64,000 nucleotides of DNA, from positions 177,851-241,850 of the forward strand of contig NZ_LRDB01000051.1 in assembly GCF_001592935.1 (NCBI RefSeq). Reading direction: 5' to 3'. A program made the position numbers and the translations under genes. This document shows positions 24,864 through 32,786 of this stretch, in pieces. Positions within the stretch are counted from its first letter, which is position 1. Each line of letters starts with the position of its first letter. Source of the stretch: Roseivirga echinicomitans (GTDB lineage Bacteria; Bacteroidota; Bacteroidia; Cytophagales; Cyclobacteriaceae). The notes under the pieces are model-generated. The model saw only the letters and a program-made list of their open reading frames with translations. It ran no database searches and had not been told where the DNA came from.

Positions 24864-27368
24864 TTACTCATCTCTCAGCGCCTCAACCGGATTTCTATAA
24901 GCCGATTTTAAAGACTGGAAACTAATGGTGCCCCAAGCAATAAGTAGTGCGGAACCACCAGCAATAATAAATACCGTAGCCGTTATTGGGGTTTGATAAG
25001 CAAAATCTGCAAGCCAAGTTTTTACAGCATAATAGGCCAGCGGAATTGCTATCAGAATCGCAATAATTACCAGTCGTGTGAATTCAGTACTGAACAGAAG
25101 CACAATGTCTTTTACGCTGGCGCCCAATACTTTTCTTACACCCAATTCCTTGGTACGCTGTTCTGATGTAAAGGCTGCCAGTCCGAATAAGCCAATACAG
25201 GCAATTGATAAGGCCATTACTGTAAAGATATTGAGCACTGAAGTCATGCGTTGCTCTGTACGAAAACTGCTTTCAAAATCCTTGTCCATAAAACTGTATT
25301 CAAAAGGAAGCCCAGGTTTTATGGCGGCTAGTTCCGTTTTCACTTCATCCAATAGCTTGGACATCTTCTCTCCAGAATTAATTTGAGTCGGGTCAACCCT
25401 GGCTGAAAGAAAAGAGGTGCCAATATCAAAGAGGTCTTCATTTCCTTTGTGCGCAATCATTAAGGGAGCGATGGTCATTCTTAGGCTGTTGTAATTGAAA
25501 TCTTCTACCACGCCTATCACTTCAAATTTTATAATTTCAGAACCAGGAAAGGTAATGTGTTTACCCAGTGGGCTATCGGTGTCATAGGTTTCTGGACCAC
25601 CAAAGCCTAAGGTTTTTGCACCAGAAACATTCAGAATAACGGCCTGTTTATCACTGGTTCTGGTATCGTCAAAATTGCGACCTACAATAAATTGGGGGCT
25701 TAGTAAATCAATATAATCTTCGTCTACCATCACTCGGTTTAGTGTGGTGATATCGTTTTCAGGGCCTTCAGCTTTGTATTTATCCTCATTATAAATATTT
25801 GGAGCGACTAGGTCTGAGTAACCTACTTGAGTAAATGCGGGGTTTTGCTTCAATCTGTTTTGCAAAGTCACAATGCTCGAAGGATCCAGTAGCTCCAGGT
25901 TATGCACCTGAAGAATATTCTCTTTTTCGAAACCAACATTGTAATTGGCGGTGTAAGTCAGTTGTTTCTGAACGAAGAATGTGGTGATAATAAGCGCCAC
26001 TGAAATGGTGAACTGAAAAACGACTAGGGTATTTCTTATGCCTTTCCCCCTAAAACCATTGCTTACTTTACCTTTTAATGCCTGTATAGGCTTGAAAGAA
26101 GAAAGGTAAAAGGCTGGGTAGCTACCTGCTACAAGACCCAGGCCTAAAATGAATATTAGAATTCCTCCTAAAAATAATGGATTGGATATCTCTGTTTGCA
26201 GGGAAAGCGTTTTGTTGGCAACCGCATTGAATGCGTTTATGAAAAGTTCGCACAGAATCAGTGCAATCGTGGTGCCTACTAAAACGAAAATTACAGATTC
26301 GAAAATGAATTGATTGGCTATTGATTTTCTACCTGAACCCAACACTTTTCTTACCCCAACTTCTTTTGCCCTTCCTGCCGAACGAGCGGTAGAAAGGTTC
26401 ATGAAGTTGATACAGGAAAGCATAAGCACTAAGATTCCTACAGCGCCAAATATTTTAACGTAAGCGATATTTCCAGATGGACCGATTCGGTTGCCGGTAA
26501 TAGGAGAATGTAAATAGGCTTCGCGAATGGGCTGCATGGTGAGCGTCCATTTTTTACCATCAGGTACAAATTCATCATAAGATTCACCAAAGGCACGCTC
26601 TACTGCTGGAGCTGCCCACTTTGGAGGAATGGCTTGCAGTTTTGCATTTATTTTTGTGAGATCGGCACCGGGAGCAACTTTCACATAGGTGACAAAAGTA
26701 GTCCAAACCCATGTCCATTGGCGTGCTTCAATATGACGGTAGGTACTCATGGAAGTCATCATATCGAATTGGACATGAGAGTTAGACGGGATGTCTTCTA
26801 ACACCGCTGTTACTTTAAACGGACCAGCGTCTTCGCCTTGTCTTACTTCTAATATTTTGCCCACGGCCTCTTCTTCCCCGAAATACTTGGTGGCCATGCT
26901 TTTGGTAATGATAATGCTTAAAGGTTCTACTAAAGCTGTTTCAGGGTTTCCTTCTAAAACAGGAAAAGAGAAAAGGTTGAAGAAATTGGCTTCGGCTGTA
27001 TATACTCTTGCTTCTTTAAATGAAACAGGGGCATCATTTTTAGGCTGATAAGTAACCAAGTTTTCACCAGAATCGTGAATTCGCAAAACTTCAGTAAACT
27101 CAGGAATATCTTCGCGGAGTGCCACTGCTACTCCAGGGGCTGTGGAGGCAAATCCCGCATCCCAGTCGCCCCAAATCATTGGCTGGTTAATACGGTATAC
27201 TTGGTCGGCATCTTTGTGGAAGTTGTCATAAGACAACTCTTCTTGAACATAGAGGGTAATCAGCAGACAGGCGGTAATGCCAATAGAGAGCCCAAGAATA
27301 TTGAGAATGGTGAATTGTTTGTTTGCGATTGCGTTGCGCCAAGCAACCTTGAACATGTTCTTCAGCAT
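24864..27368 (-). CDS. FtsX/MacB-like ABC transporter permease
   Basis: About 834 aa from the preferred start MLKNMFKVAWRNAIANKQF (27368). It has two MacB-type units: each has a TM helix, an extracytoplasmic MacB_PCD domain and FtsX-type TM bundles. Landmarks are LNILGLSIGITACLLITLYVQEELSYD near residue 20, a first FtsX bundle with STARSAGRAKEVGVRKVLGSGRKS near 330, and a second ending TSEQRTKELGVRKVLGASVKDIVLLF near 735. Such large permeases of Bacteroidota work with a separate ATPase in mechanotransmission or lipoprotein/peptide export; no ATPase gene is adjacent here. The frame stays open 79 codons upstream of the chosen start, with low-complexity sequence. Confidence 0.93.
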   Translation of the reverse strand: MLKNMFKVAWRNAIANKQFTILNILGLSIGITACLLITLYVQEELSYDNFHKDADQVYRINQPMIWGDWDAGFASTAPGVAVALREDIPEFTEVLRIHDSGENLVTYQPKNDAPVSFKEARVYTAEANFFNLFSFPVLEGNPETALVEPLSIIITKSMATKYFGEEEAVGKILEVRQGEDAGPFKVTAVLEDIPSNSHVQFDMMTSMSTYRHIEARQWTWVWTTFVTYVKVAPGADLTKINAKLQAIPPKWAAPAVERAFGESYDEFVPDGKKWTLTMQPIREAYLHSPITGNRIGPSGNIAYVKIFGAVGILVLMLSCINFMNLSTARSAGRAKEVGVRKVLGSGRKSIANQFIFESVIFVLVGTTIALILCELFINAFNAVANKTLSLQTEISNPLFLGGILIFILGLGLVAGSYPAFYLSSFKPIQALKGKVSNGFRGKGIRNTLVVFQFTISVALIITTFFVQKQLTYTANYNVGFEKENILQVHNLELLDPSSIVTLQNRLKQNPAFTQVGYSDLVAPNIYNEDKYKAEGPENDITTLNRVMVDEDYIDLLSPQFIVGRNFDDTRTSDKQAVILNVSGAKTLGFGGPETYDTDSPLGKHITFPGSEIIKFEVIGVVEDFNYNSLRMTIAPLMIAHKGNEDLFDIGTSFLSARVDPTQINSGEKMSKLLDEVKTELAAIKPGLPFEYSFMDKDFESSFRTEQRMTSVLNIFTVMALSIACIGLFGLAAFTSEQRTKELGVRKVLGASVKDIVLLFSTEFTRLVIIAILIAIPLAYYAVKTWLADFAYQTPITATVFIIAGGSALLIAWGTISFQSLKSAYRNPVEALRDE

Positions 27369-28001
27369 GGGAATGAATTTAGGTATTTCTGCTGGTTTGT
27401 TTCCAAAACGAATGCCAAAAGATAACAAGTGTTTTTTGGCTGGAATGAGTCCTTTTGAAGCTTGCCACCTTTCATTTTGTGCCGTAGAGAACAGTAGTGT
27501 GCGGTGGCGGACGGTGGTAGTGTGTTGAAGTGTTAATGTGTTTGGGTGTTGAAGAAAGGAGCTGACATCAATTAGCTGACTCCGCAACTGTCGCAGGTTT
27601 TCCAAACCTGTGACTCATTATGGGTTTTAGGACTCTGTCCGTCTATTGCCAAAGTGCTTTATTTCTCCGCCCTTGTTGGAGTTTTCTCCAACAAGTTGAT
27701 GAAGTATCTATAATTTCAACCTTAGATGAGGTATGGTATCTCAAGCGCAGGAGAGAAAATAATTGATTAATGCCTACTGCAGTTTGTGGGTGACAACACC
27801 CACAAAGACGGACGCCAAAGAAATTGAGCTGCTGCAAACCCACCCCTTCCCCGCCAGCGGGGTATATTCGAGGTTCATTAAAATGTTGATGTTGAATGCT
27901 TCAGTCATGCTGAGCTTGTCTCAGTATTCATATCTATAGCCACAAAAAAAGCCCCAATCCATTGCTGAATTGAGGCTTCTGTTTATATAAGTTGTAGAGA
28001 A
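27369..28001. repeat. gene-free spacer with a series of short perfect hairpins
   Basis: About 630 bp between the permease and htpG. Hairpins seen: 27591-27613 (TCGCAGGTTT/AAACCTGTGA, TCC loop, one G-T pair), 27672-27695 (CTTGTTGGAG/CTCCAACAAG, TTTT loop), 27783-27806 (TTTGTGGGTG/CACCCACAAA, ACAA loop) and 27849-27862 (CCCCGC/GCGGGG). At 27903-27924 lies TCATGCTGAGCTTGTCT, like the widespread TCATnCTGAGCTTGTCGAAG dispersed repeat. The three largest hairpins each have a 10-bp stem with a 3-4 nt loop. No gene is supported, although the permease frame is open to 27605. Confidence 0.6.
27944..27977 (-). terminator. rho-independent terminator after htpG
   Basis: Minus-strand stem AAGCCTCAAT/ATTGGGGCTT (one G-U pair), loop of about 10 nt, then seven T, 25 bp past the htpG stop. 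Confidence 0.8.
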
Positions 28002-29894
28002 TTACTCGCCTAAAATGGCAGTACTTCTTTTGATGAAATCGGTAAGGGCTTTGCCTTCCAACAAACCTTGAGAAAGTAGGGCCAAATCAAATGCTTGTTT
28101 TGCCAAACCTTCTTTGTCGCCTTCTTCTGTAGCCTTGATGATTTTGTCCACCAATTTATGGTTTCCGTTTACGGTTACATTATAGTTGTCTGGCATTGAA
28201 CCGAACATGTTGAAACCGCCACCGCCAGTTGCTTGCATGTCTTTCATTCTTCGCATAAACTCAGGCATGGTTACAGAAACAGGAGCATCTGATGGTGCTA
28301 AAGGCTCAATCGCTACTGTATAAGTTTTGTTATTGATCGCTTTGTCGAAAACGCCTTTCACCGCTTCTTTCTGCTCGTCATTAATGACCAACTCGCGCTT
28401 TTCATCTTTGTCTACCAGCTTGTCGATGTTGTCGGCATCCACACGTTTGATTTGTGTGTTTTCCATCTTAGTCTCCATGTGGTTAATGAAGTGGCTGTCG
28501 ATTGGCGTATCCAATACAATCACATCATAGCCCTTGTCAACGGCATCGCTAATGAATGAATCTTGCTTTGCAACGTTCGTAGCGTAAAGCCAAACTTTGT
28601 TGTTGTCTTTGTCTACTTGGTTGGCTTCAATATGCGCTTCGTACTCTTTCATTGTAAAGTACTTGCCCGCTGTGTTTTTCACCAACACAAAGTCTTTTGC
28701 TTTGTCATAGAATTTCTCGTCAGAGATCATTCCGTACTTCACAAAAAGACCGATGTCTTCCCATTTGCTTTCGTAAGACTCACGTTCTTTTTTGAAAAGC
28801 TCACTCAGTTTGTCGGCTACTTTCTTAGAAATGTAAGTATTGATTTTCTTCACATTTCCATCCGACTGTAAGTAGCTACGCGAAACGTTCAATGGAATGT
28901 CTGGTGAGTCAATTACACCGTGAAGTAACATCAAGAATTCAGGAACGACATCCTTGGTTTCGTCAGTAATAAATACTTGACGAGAGTAAAGCTGGATTTT
29001 GTTTTTCTGTACTTCGAAGTCTTTCTTCAATTTAGGGAAGTAAAGAATACCTGTAAGCTCGAACGGATAATCCACATTCAAGTGAATCCAGAACAATGGT
29101 TCTTCAGAGAACGGATAAAGCTCTTTGTAGAAGTTTAGGTAATCCTCATCTGTTAAATCATTTGGTGATTTTGTCCAAAGTGGCGTAGTGTTGTTAATGA
29201 TATTGTCTTCCTTAACAGTCTTATATTTCTTCTTGCCCTCTTTGTCTTCACCGTCTTCAACTTGCTTGTCTTTCTCTCCAAATTTCACTTCGATAGGAAG
29301 GAATTTGGCATACTTGGTAAGCACATTCTGAATACGAGATTCTTCCAAAAACTCAACAGAATCTTTGTTCACGTGAAGCGTGATGGTTGTACCTCTTTCT
29401 TTTCTTGTTCCTTCAGTAATTTCGAATTCTGTAGAACCGTCACAAATCCATCTGGCAGGTTCTGCGCCTTCCTGATAAGAAAGGGTGTCAATTTCTACGT
29501 TATCGGCTACCATAAAGGCAGAGTAGAAACCTAAGCCGAATTTACCGATGATTTCTTTGGCATCGCCCGCATCTTTAAACTTCTCTACAAACTCAGTGGC
29601 GCCAGAGAAGGCGATTTGGTTGATGTATTTTTTGATCTCCTCAGCCGTCATTCCGATTCCTCGGTCACTGATGGTAATCGTCTTTTTCTTTTTGTTTACG
29701 CTTACTTCTACCCTTACCTCTCCGAGGTCACCTTTGTACTCTCCGAGTACAGCAAGGCGTTTCATTTTCTGACTGGCATCAACTGCGTTCGATACCAATT
29801 CTCTTAAAAAGATCTCGTGATCTGAATAGAGAAACTTCTTGATGATTGGGAAAATATTCTCGGTGTGAATCGAGATTGTACCTTTTTCTTGCAT
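28002..29894 (-). CDS. htpG: molecular chaperone HtpG (Hsp90)
   Basis: A 630-aa bacterial Hsp90. GHKL ATPase N-domain motifs: FLRELVSNAVDAS near residue 25, ISDRGIGMT near 75, and GKFGLGFYSAFMVADNVEI near 116. The middle domain has YSRQVFITDE and FLMLLHGVIDSPDIPLNVSR near 325; the C-terminal dimerisation domain ends in KALTDFIKRSTAIL. It has a longer charged linker (KDKQVEDGEDKEGKKK) near 215 than E. coli HtpG. Monocistronic, with its own terminator. No CIRCE-type heat-shock operator was seen in its upstream region. Confidence 0.97.
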   Translation of the reverse strand: MQEKGTISIHTENIFPIIKKFLYSDHEIFLRELVSNAVDASQKMKRLAVLGEYKGDLGEVRVEVSVNKKKKTITISDRGIGMTAEEIKKYINQIAFSGATEFVEKFKDAGDAKEIIGKFGLGFYSAFMVADNVEIDTLSYQEGAEPARWICDGSTEFEITEGTRKERGTTITLHVNKDSVEFLEESRIQNVLTKYAKFLPIEVKFGEKDKQVEDGEDKEGKKKYKTVKEDNIINNTTPLWTKSPNDLTDEDYLNFYKELYPFSEEPLFWIHLNVDYPFELTGILYFPKLKKDFEVQKNKIQLYSRQVFITDETKDVVPEFLMLLHGVIDSPDIPLNVSRSYLQSDGNVKKINTYISKKVADKLSELFKKERESYESKWEDIGLFVKYGMISDEKFYDKAKDFVLVKNTAGKYFTMKEYEAHIEANQVDKDNNKVWLYATNVAKQDSFISDAVDKGYDVIVLDTPIDSHFINHMETKMENTQIKRVDADNIDKLVDKDEKRELVINDEQKEAVKGVFDKAINNKTYTVAIEPLAPSDAPVSVTMPEFMRRMKDMQATGGGGFNMFGSMPDNYNVTVNGNHKLVDKIIKATEEGDKEGLAKQAFDLALLSQGLLEGKALTDFIKRSTAILGE

Positions 29895-30403
29895 GGCTTA
29901 TTGTCAGTTTTTTTAATCCAAGTCCATTAAGACAAAGGCCATACCAAGCGAAAATGGGTGACAGGGTGGCAGAAATGACTTGCTGCTTAACTAAATAATT
30001 ACCGCCAAGCCCAAATAAGTAGCAAAACCAAGAAACTATTTGCTTATAAATGAATAATATGTTTAGTAAATATATTAATATGATTTGTCAATGATTAGTA
30101 ATTAAAAAAAAGTGAAAAATATTTTTGATGCTAAAATGTGCTATACGGCTGCATATAGTGATATTTTTAAGGTTTAGCTTGATAAATCACAATAGTGAAT
30201 TTATTCACGCTATTGTTATTATGGATTATTATACATAACATTATCATGTTAATTAAATGAAGACTGCTTAAAAATTTGTTTTATAGTAGGCTAAATTAAT
30301 GATAAAATATGGTGGCATGCAACCTGTTTTACCGCTTTTGATTGACAATGGGAGATGCTGTAGTATCTTCTGTGAAATGAGTTTTTATGAAAAAAATATG
30401 ATT
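29895..30403. other. AT-rich gene-free spacer before the peptide operon
   Basis: About 510 bp, very AT-rich in its second half, between divergent htpG and the first small peptide gene. It contains one weak hairpin (AATAG-TGAA/TTCA-CTATT with a bulge, 30191-30213) and several ATTAAT-like tracts. No convincing TAnnTTTG promoter or coding frame could be assigned; TATCTTCT at about 30365 is a poor match. The promoters of htpG and of the peptide operon must lie here. Confidence 0.5.
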
Positions 30404-30634
30404 ATGAACAGAAAAATAGTATCAAGTTTATTAGTAATGGTATGCTTTTTTATATCATTTACAGCCTTTGGGTGGAGGCAAGAGTCTTCAGATGACAAAA
30501 TCACTGCTTACAAAGGAAAAGATGCTCCAATGATTGATGAAAACCTCAATTTTTGCAAGGGAACTGGTTTCAAATGTGCTGAGCTAACTACATCACAAAT
30601 GACTGAAATAATTAAAGCACTAAAACAAGAATAA
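30404..30634 (+). CDS. small exported two-cysteine peptide, copy 1
   Basis: A 76-aa product starting at MNRKIVSSLLVMVCFF; the same frame is open upstream to 30299 but only this ATG gives a proper signal peptide (hydrophobic 5-22). The mature part is acidic and contains YKGKDAPMIDEN at 36-47 and FCKGTGFKCAEL with Cys51 and Cys58 (spacing C-x6-C), then an amphipathic tail. Stop and next start overlap (TAATG). It occupies the position that NVEALA-type peptides take next to beta-propeller lipoproteins in Bacteroidota, but the NVEALA motif is absent. Function unknown. Confidence 0.65.
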   Translation: MNRKIVSSLLVMVCFFISFTAFGWRQESSDDKITAYKGKDAPMIDENLNFCKGTGFKCAELTTSQMTEIIKALKQE

Positions 30635-30855
30635 TGAAAAGAATTTTTCCTGCAATAGCACTAATGGTGCTATTGCTTATCCCTGATTTATATGCTAAAA
30701 CTAATGAAGATGAAATTTTAATTTATAAGGGGAAAGATAATGAAGTATTTGAGAATGGTGGTCTATGCAATGGTTCTGGTTTTAAATGTATGGAACTCAG
30801 TGCTGCTGAACTAGCAGGTATTATAAAATTCATCAAAAGTATCAATAAAAATTAA
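30634..30855 (+). CDS. small exported two-cysteine peptide, copy 2
   Basis: A 73-aa product with signal peptide MKRIFPAIALMVLLLIPDLYA, then YKGKDNEVFEN at 31-41 and LCNGSGFKCMEL with Cys45 and Cys52. It is clearly related to the preceding peptide (same order of KGKD block and C-x-G-x-G-F-K-C core, same helical tail ELAGIIKFIKS), which suggests tandem duplication. Translationally coupled to copy 1 by a one-base overlap. Function unknown. Confidence 0.68.
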   Translation: MKRIFPAIALMVLLLIPDLYAKTNEDEILIYKGKDNEVFENGGLCNGSGFKCMELSAAELAGIIKFIKSINKN

Positions 30856-30860
30856 ACTCT

Positions 30861-31109
30861 ATGGAAACGATTTTAACAAAAGGCAGGCGTAAGATAATAT
30901 TAGTGCTTTTCTTGTTCATTTCTTTTTTTGCTATTTCTGAATTAGTTGCACAAGAACAAGATGACAGCACAGAATATGTGCTGTGCCCTGGCTGGGGATA
31001 CAAATGTATTTCAATCACGAAGCAAACTTGGCTTGGGGCAGTTACAGTTCCTGTTTACTTAAAAGGGAAAGACAAGCCGATGATCGAGTTTATAGATAAA
31101 CAAGAATGA
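30861..31109 (+). CDS. small exported two-cysteine peptide, copy 3 (blocks in swapped order)
   Basis: An 82-aa product with a basic N-terminus and hydrophobic signal (KIILVLFLFISFFAISELVAQ). The cysteine core LCPGWGYKCISI (Cys42, Cys49, again C-x6-C) comes first, and the block YLKGKDKPMIEF comes about 17 residues later; the order is the reverse of copies 1 and 2. It lies five bases after copy 2 and five before the next gene, so it is in the same operon. Function unknown; a disulfide between the two cysteines is expected once exported. Confidence 0.65.
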   Translation: METILTKGRRKIILVLFLFISFFAISELVAQEQDDSTEYVLCPGWGYKCISITKQTWLGAVTVPVYLKGKDKPMIEFIDKQE

Positions 31110-31113
31110 GCTT

Positions 31114-32172
31114 ATGAAGCGGATTGGCCTAATAGTAATAATATTATTATTTGTATCTCTTTATTTTGTTATTGATTATGATTCTAATAATTCTTCATCT
31201 GAATTGATTAAGCCTGTAATTGATGAAACTGGTATCCGTACTTTTAAAATGGAATTGGTTTTGTTAAAACCGTTTAATTTTCCAGACGGGAAGTCGGTTT
31301 TTAGGATTTTTTCAGATGGGGCGAATGTGTGGGGCATAGATAATAATCAAGAGGTAATTCTAATAGAAAACTATGGGAACAAGGTTAATCTTGGTTTAGT
31401 GAAATCTGGTGGTGCTCCTTTTGAAAACTCTCAATTATCATCGGTAAGAAATTTCAATGGAAACCTGCATATGGTAGATATTGAAAAAAACACAATACGT
31501 TCTCAGATTGGGTTGGATAGTATAGTTGATTTTAGAAAACTGTTAACACCTATCTATAATGGTGTACCAGTAAAAGATGATCGTTATTTGACAATAACCG
31601 ATGAAGGCCCTCAGTCTTCTTTGCAACTAATAAGTGTTTCTGATGCAGTTCCAATTTGGAGTAAGGAATTAATGGATTTATTTGAGTTAGAGTCAACTGA
31701 TTTTCCTGAGATTGTAGCTGAGGGAGTATTTACATATAACCAGAAACAAACCTTTTATGTACCTGGAAGAATAGGGGCTTTCGCTACATTTAGTGAGGAC
31801 GGTAGTTTGAATTATATAGCTAAAACAATTGATAAAACTCAAGCTCCAAAGGTATTTACTAAACAAATATTGAAAGGCTTTACAGCACAAATGTTTGTTA
31901 GAGAACCTGATTTCTATGTGAATTATTCTGCCTCAGCTGATGATCGACTCATATACATTTTGTCTAAATTTAAGCTTGGCAGAAATGATGATTTTATGAC
32001 AGTTGATACTTATGAGGTACATAATGGAGGTTACTTCACAAGCTTTGCAGTGCCAAACCTTGGAGAGGAATTACCCATTGAAATTGCAGTTTTAGACAAT
32101 AATTTATTTTTTGTTTTATATGAAAACTATAGCGTTGCTGTTTTCGAAATACACCTCAAGACTGAATATTAA
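31114..32172 (+). CDS. membrane-anchored or exported propeller-like protein, unknown function
   Basis: A 352-aa protein with an N-terminal hydrophobic segment (IGLIVIILLFVSLYFVI) without lipobox cysteine, followed by a strand-rich domain. Repeated short blocks such as VFRIFSDGANVWGIDNNQEV, LHMVDIEKNTIRSQ and LNYIAKTIDKT look like weak beta-propeller blades, similar in style to the 6-bladed beta-propeller proteins downstream. No cysteine and no catalytic motif. Follows the three peptides by four bases and overlaps the MauE/DoxX gene by 53 bp, so it is an integral part of this operon. Confidence 0.6.
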   Translation: MKRIGLIVIILLFVSLYFVIDYDSNNSSSELIKPVIDETGIRTFKMELVLLKPFNFPDGKSVFRIFSDGANVWGIDNNQEVILIENYGNKVNLGLVKSGGAPFENSQLSSVRNFNGNLHMVDIEKNTIRSQIGLDSIVDFRKLLTPIYNGVPVKDDRYLTITDEGPQSSLQLISVSDAVPIWSKELMDLFELESTDFPEIVAEGVFTYNQKQTFYVPGRIGAFATFSEDGSLNYIAKTIDKTQAPKVFTKQILKGFTAQMFVREPDFYVNYSASADDRLIYILSKFKLGRNDDFMTVDTYEVHNGGYFTSFAVPNLGEELPIEIAVLDNNLFFVLYENYSVAVFEIHLKTEY

Positions 32173-32572
32173 GCGTATAATCGAATTTGTTATTTTGATT
32201 TATTCGGGCTTTATGTTGTATTCTGGTGTTTCAAAGTTTATGAATTTATTGGACTTTGCATTTGGCATGACAAACTCTAATTTGTTTGATGGTAATACGG
32301 TTTTTTTTCTATCCTATTTTATTCCTTTATTTGAGATTATTCTAGGAGTGGTTCTTTTGTTTAAAAAAATGAGGATTGGTGCCTTGTACGCATTAATATC
32401 TCTGATGATTCTTTACTCAATCTACTTGGCAGTGTTTAAATATTATGCAGTCAGTGGTTGGTGTAGTTGTGGTTCTGTAATTGATTTGAGTCTCACAAAA
32501 CACTTGATTTTTAATGCTATAATTACAATACCCTTAGTCATTACGGTGTTTTTGATGGGTAAGGAAAAATAG
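32120..32572 (+). CDS. MauE/DoxX-family redox-associated membrane protein
   Basis: About 150 aa with four TM helices (IEFVILIYSGFMLYSGVSKF, VFFLSYFIPLFEIILGVVLLF, GALYALISLMILYSIYLAVF, LIFNAIITIPLVITVFLMG). The CSCGS cysteine pair at the end of the third helix, followed by LTKHLIFN, matches the C-[GS]-C-G...H-x-x-x-N pattern of MauE/DoxX proteins, which are linked to disulfide chemistry in the envelope. The ATG at 32120 is preferred over a TTG at 32111. It overlaps the preceding gene by 53 bp, so translation is coupled. In this operon a role in oxidising or reducing the two-cysteine peptides is plausible but inferred. Confidence 0.8.
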   Translation: MKTIALLFSKYTSRLNIKRIIEFVILIYSGFMLYSGVSKFMNLLDFAFGMTNSNLFDGNTVFFLSYFIPLFEIILGVVLLFKKMRIGALYALISLMILYSIYLAVFKYYAVSGWCSCGSVIDLSLTKHLIFNAIITIPLVITVFLMGKEK

Positions 32573-32786
32573 CCAAGTCATTGGATCCATACCTTATTGG
32601 ATGTTTTTTCAATAGATTGTAATATTTATGCTATATCTTGAATTGTAGCAAAAGTACTCTTAATTAAATGATGATTACTTTTGTTGTCACGGTATCTGGA
32701 TCAATACTCAGAATAGCAATTCTAGTTTGTCTTTTATTGCCAGCCGCTTTTACGCTTGATTACTTATCGGTAAAAGTTTTTCGATT

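Noticed and set aside
30299..30403. Extended N-terminus of the first small peptide from the ATG at 30299
   Set aside because: The extension is cysteine-containing, not signal-like and would bury the signal peptide; the ATG at 30404 gives a normal export signal.
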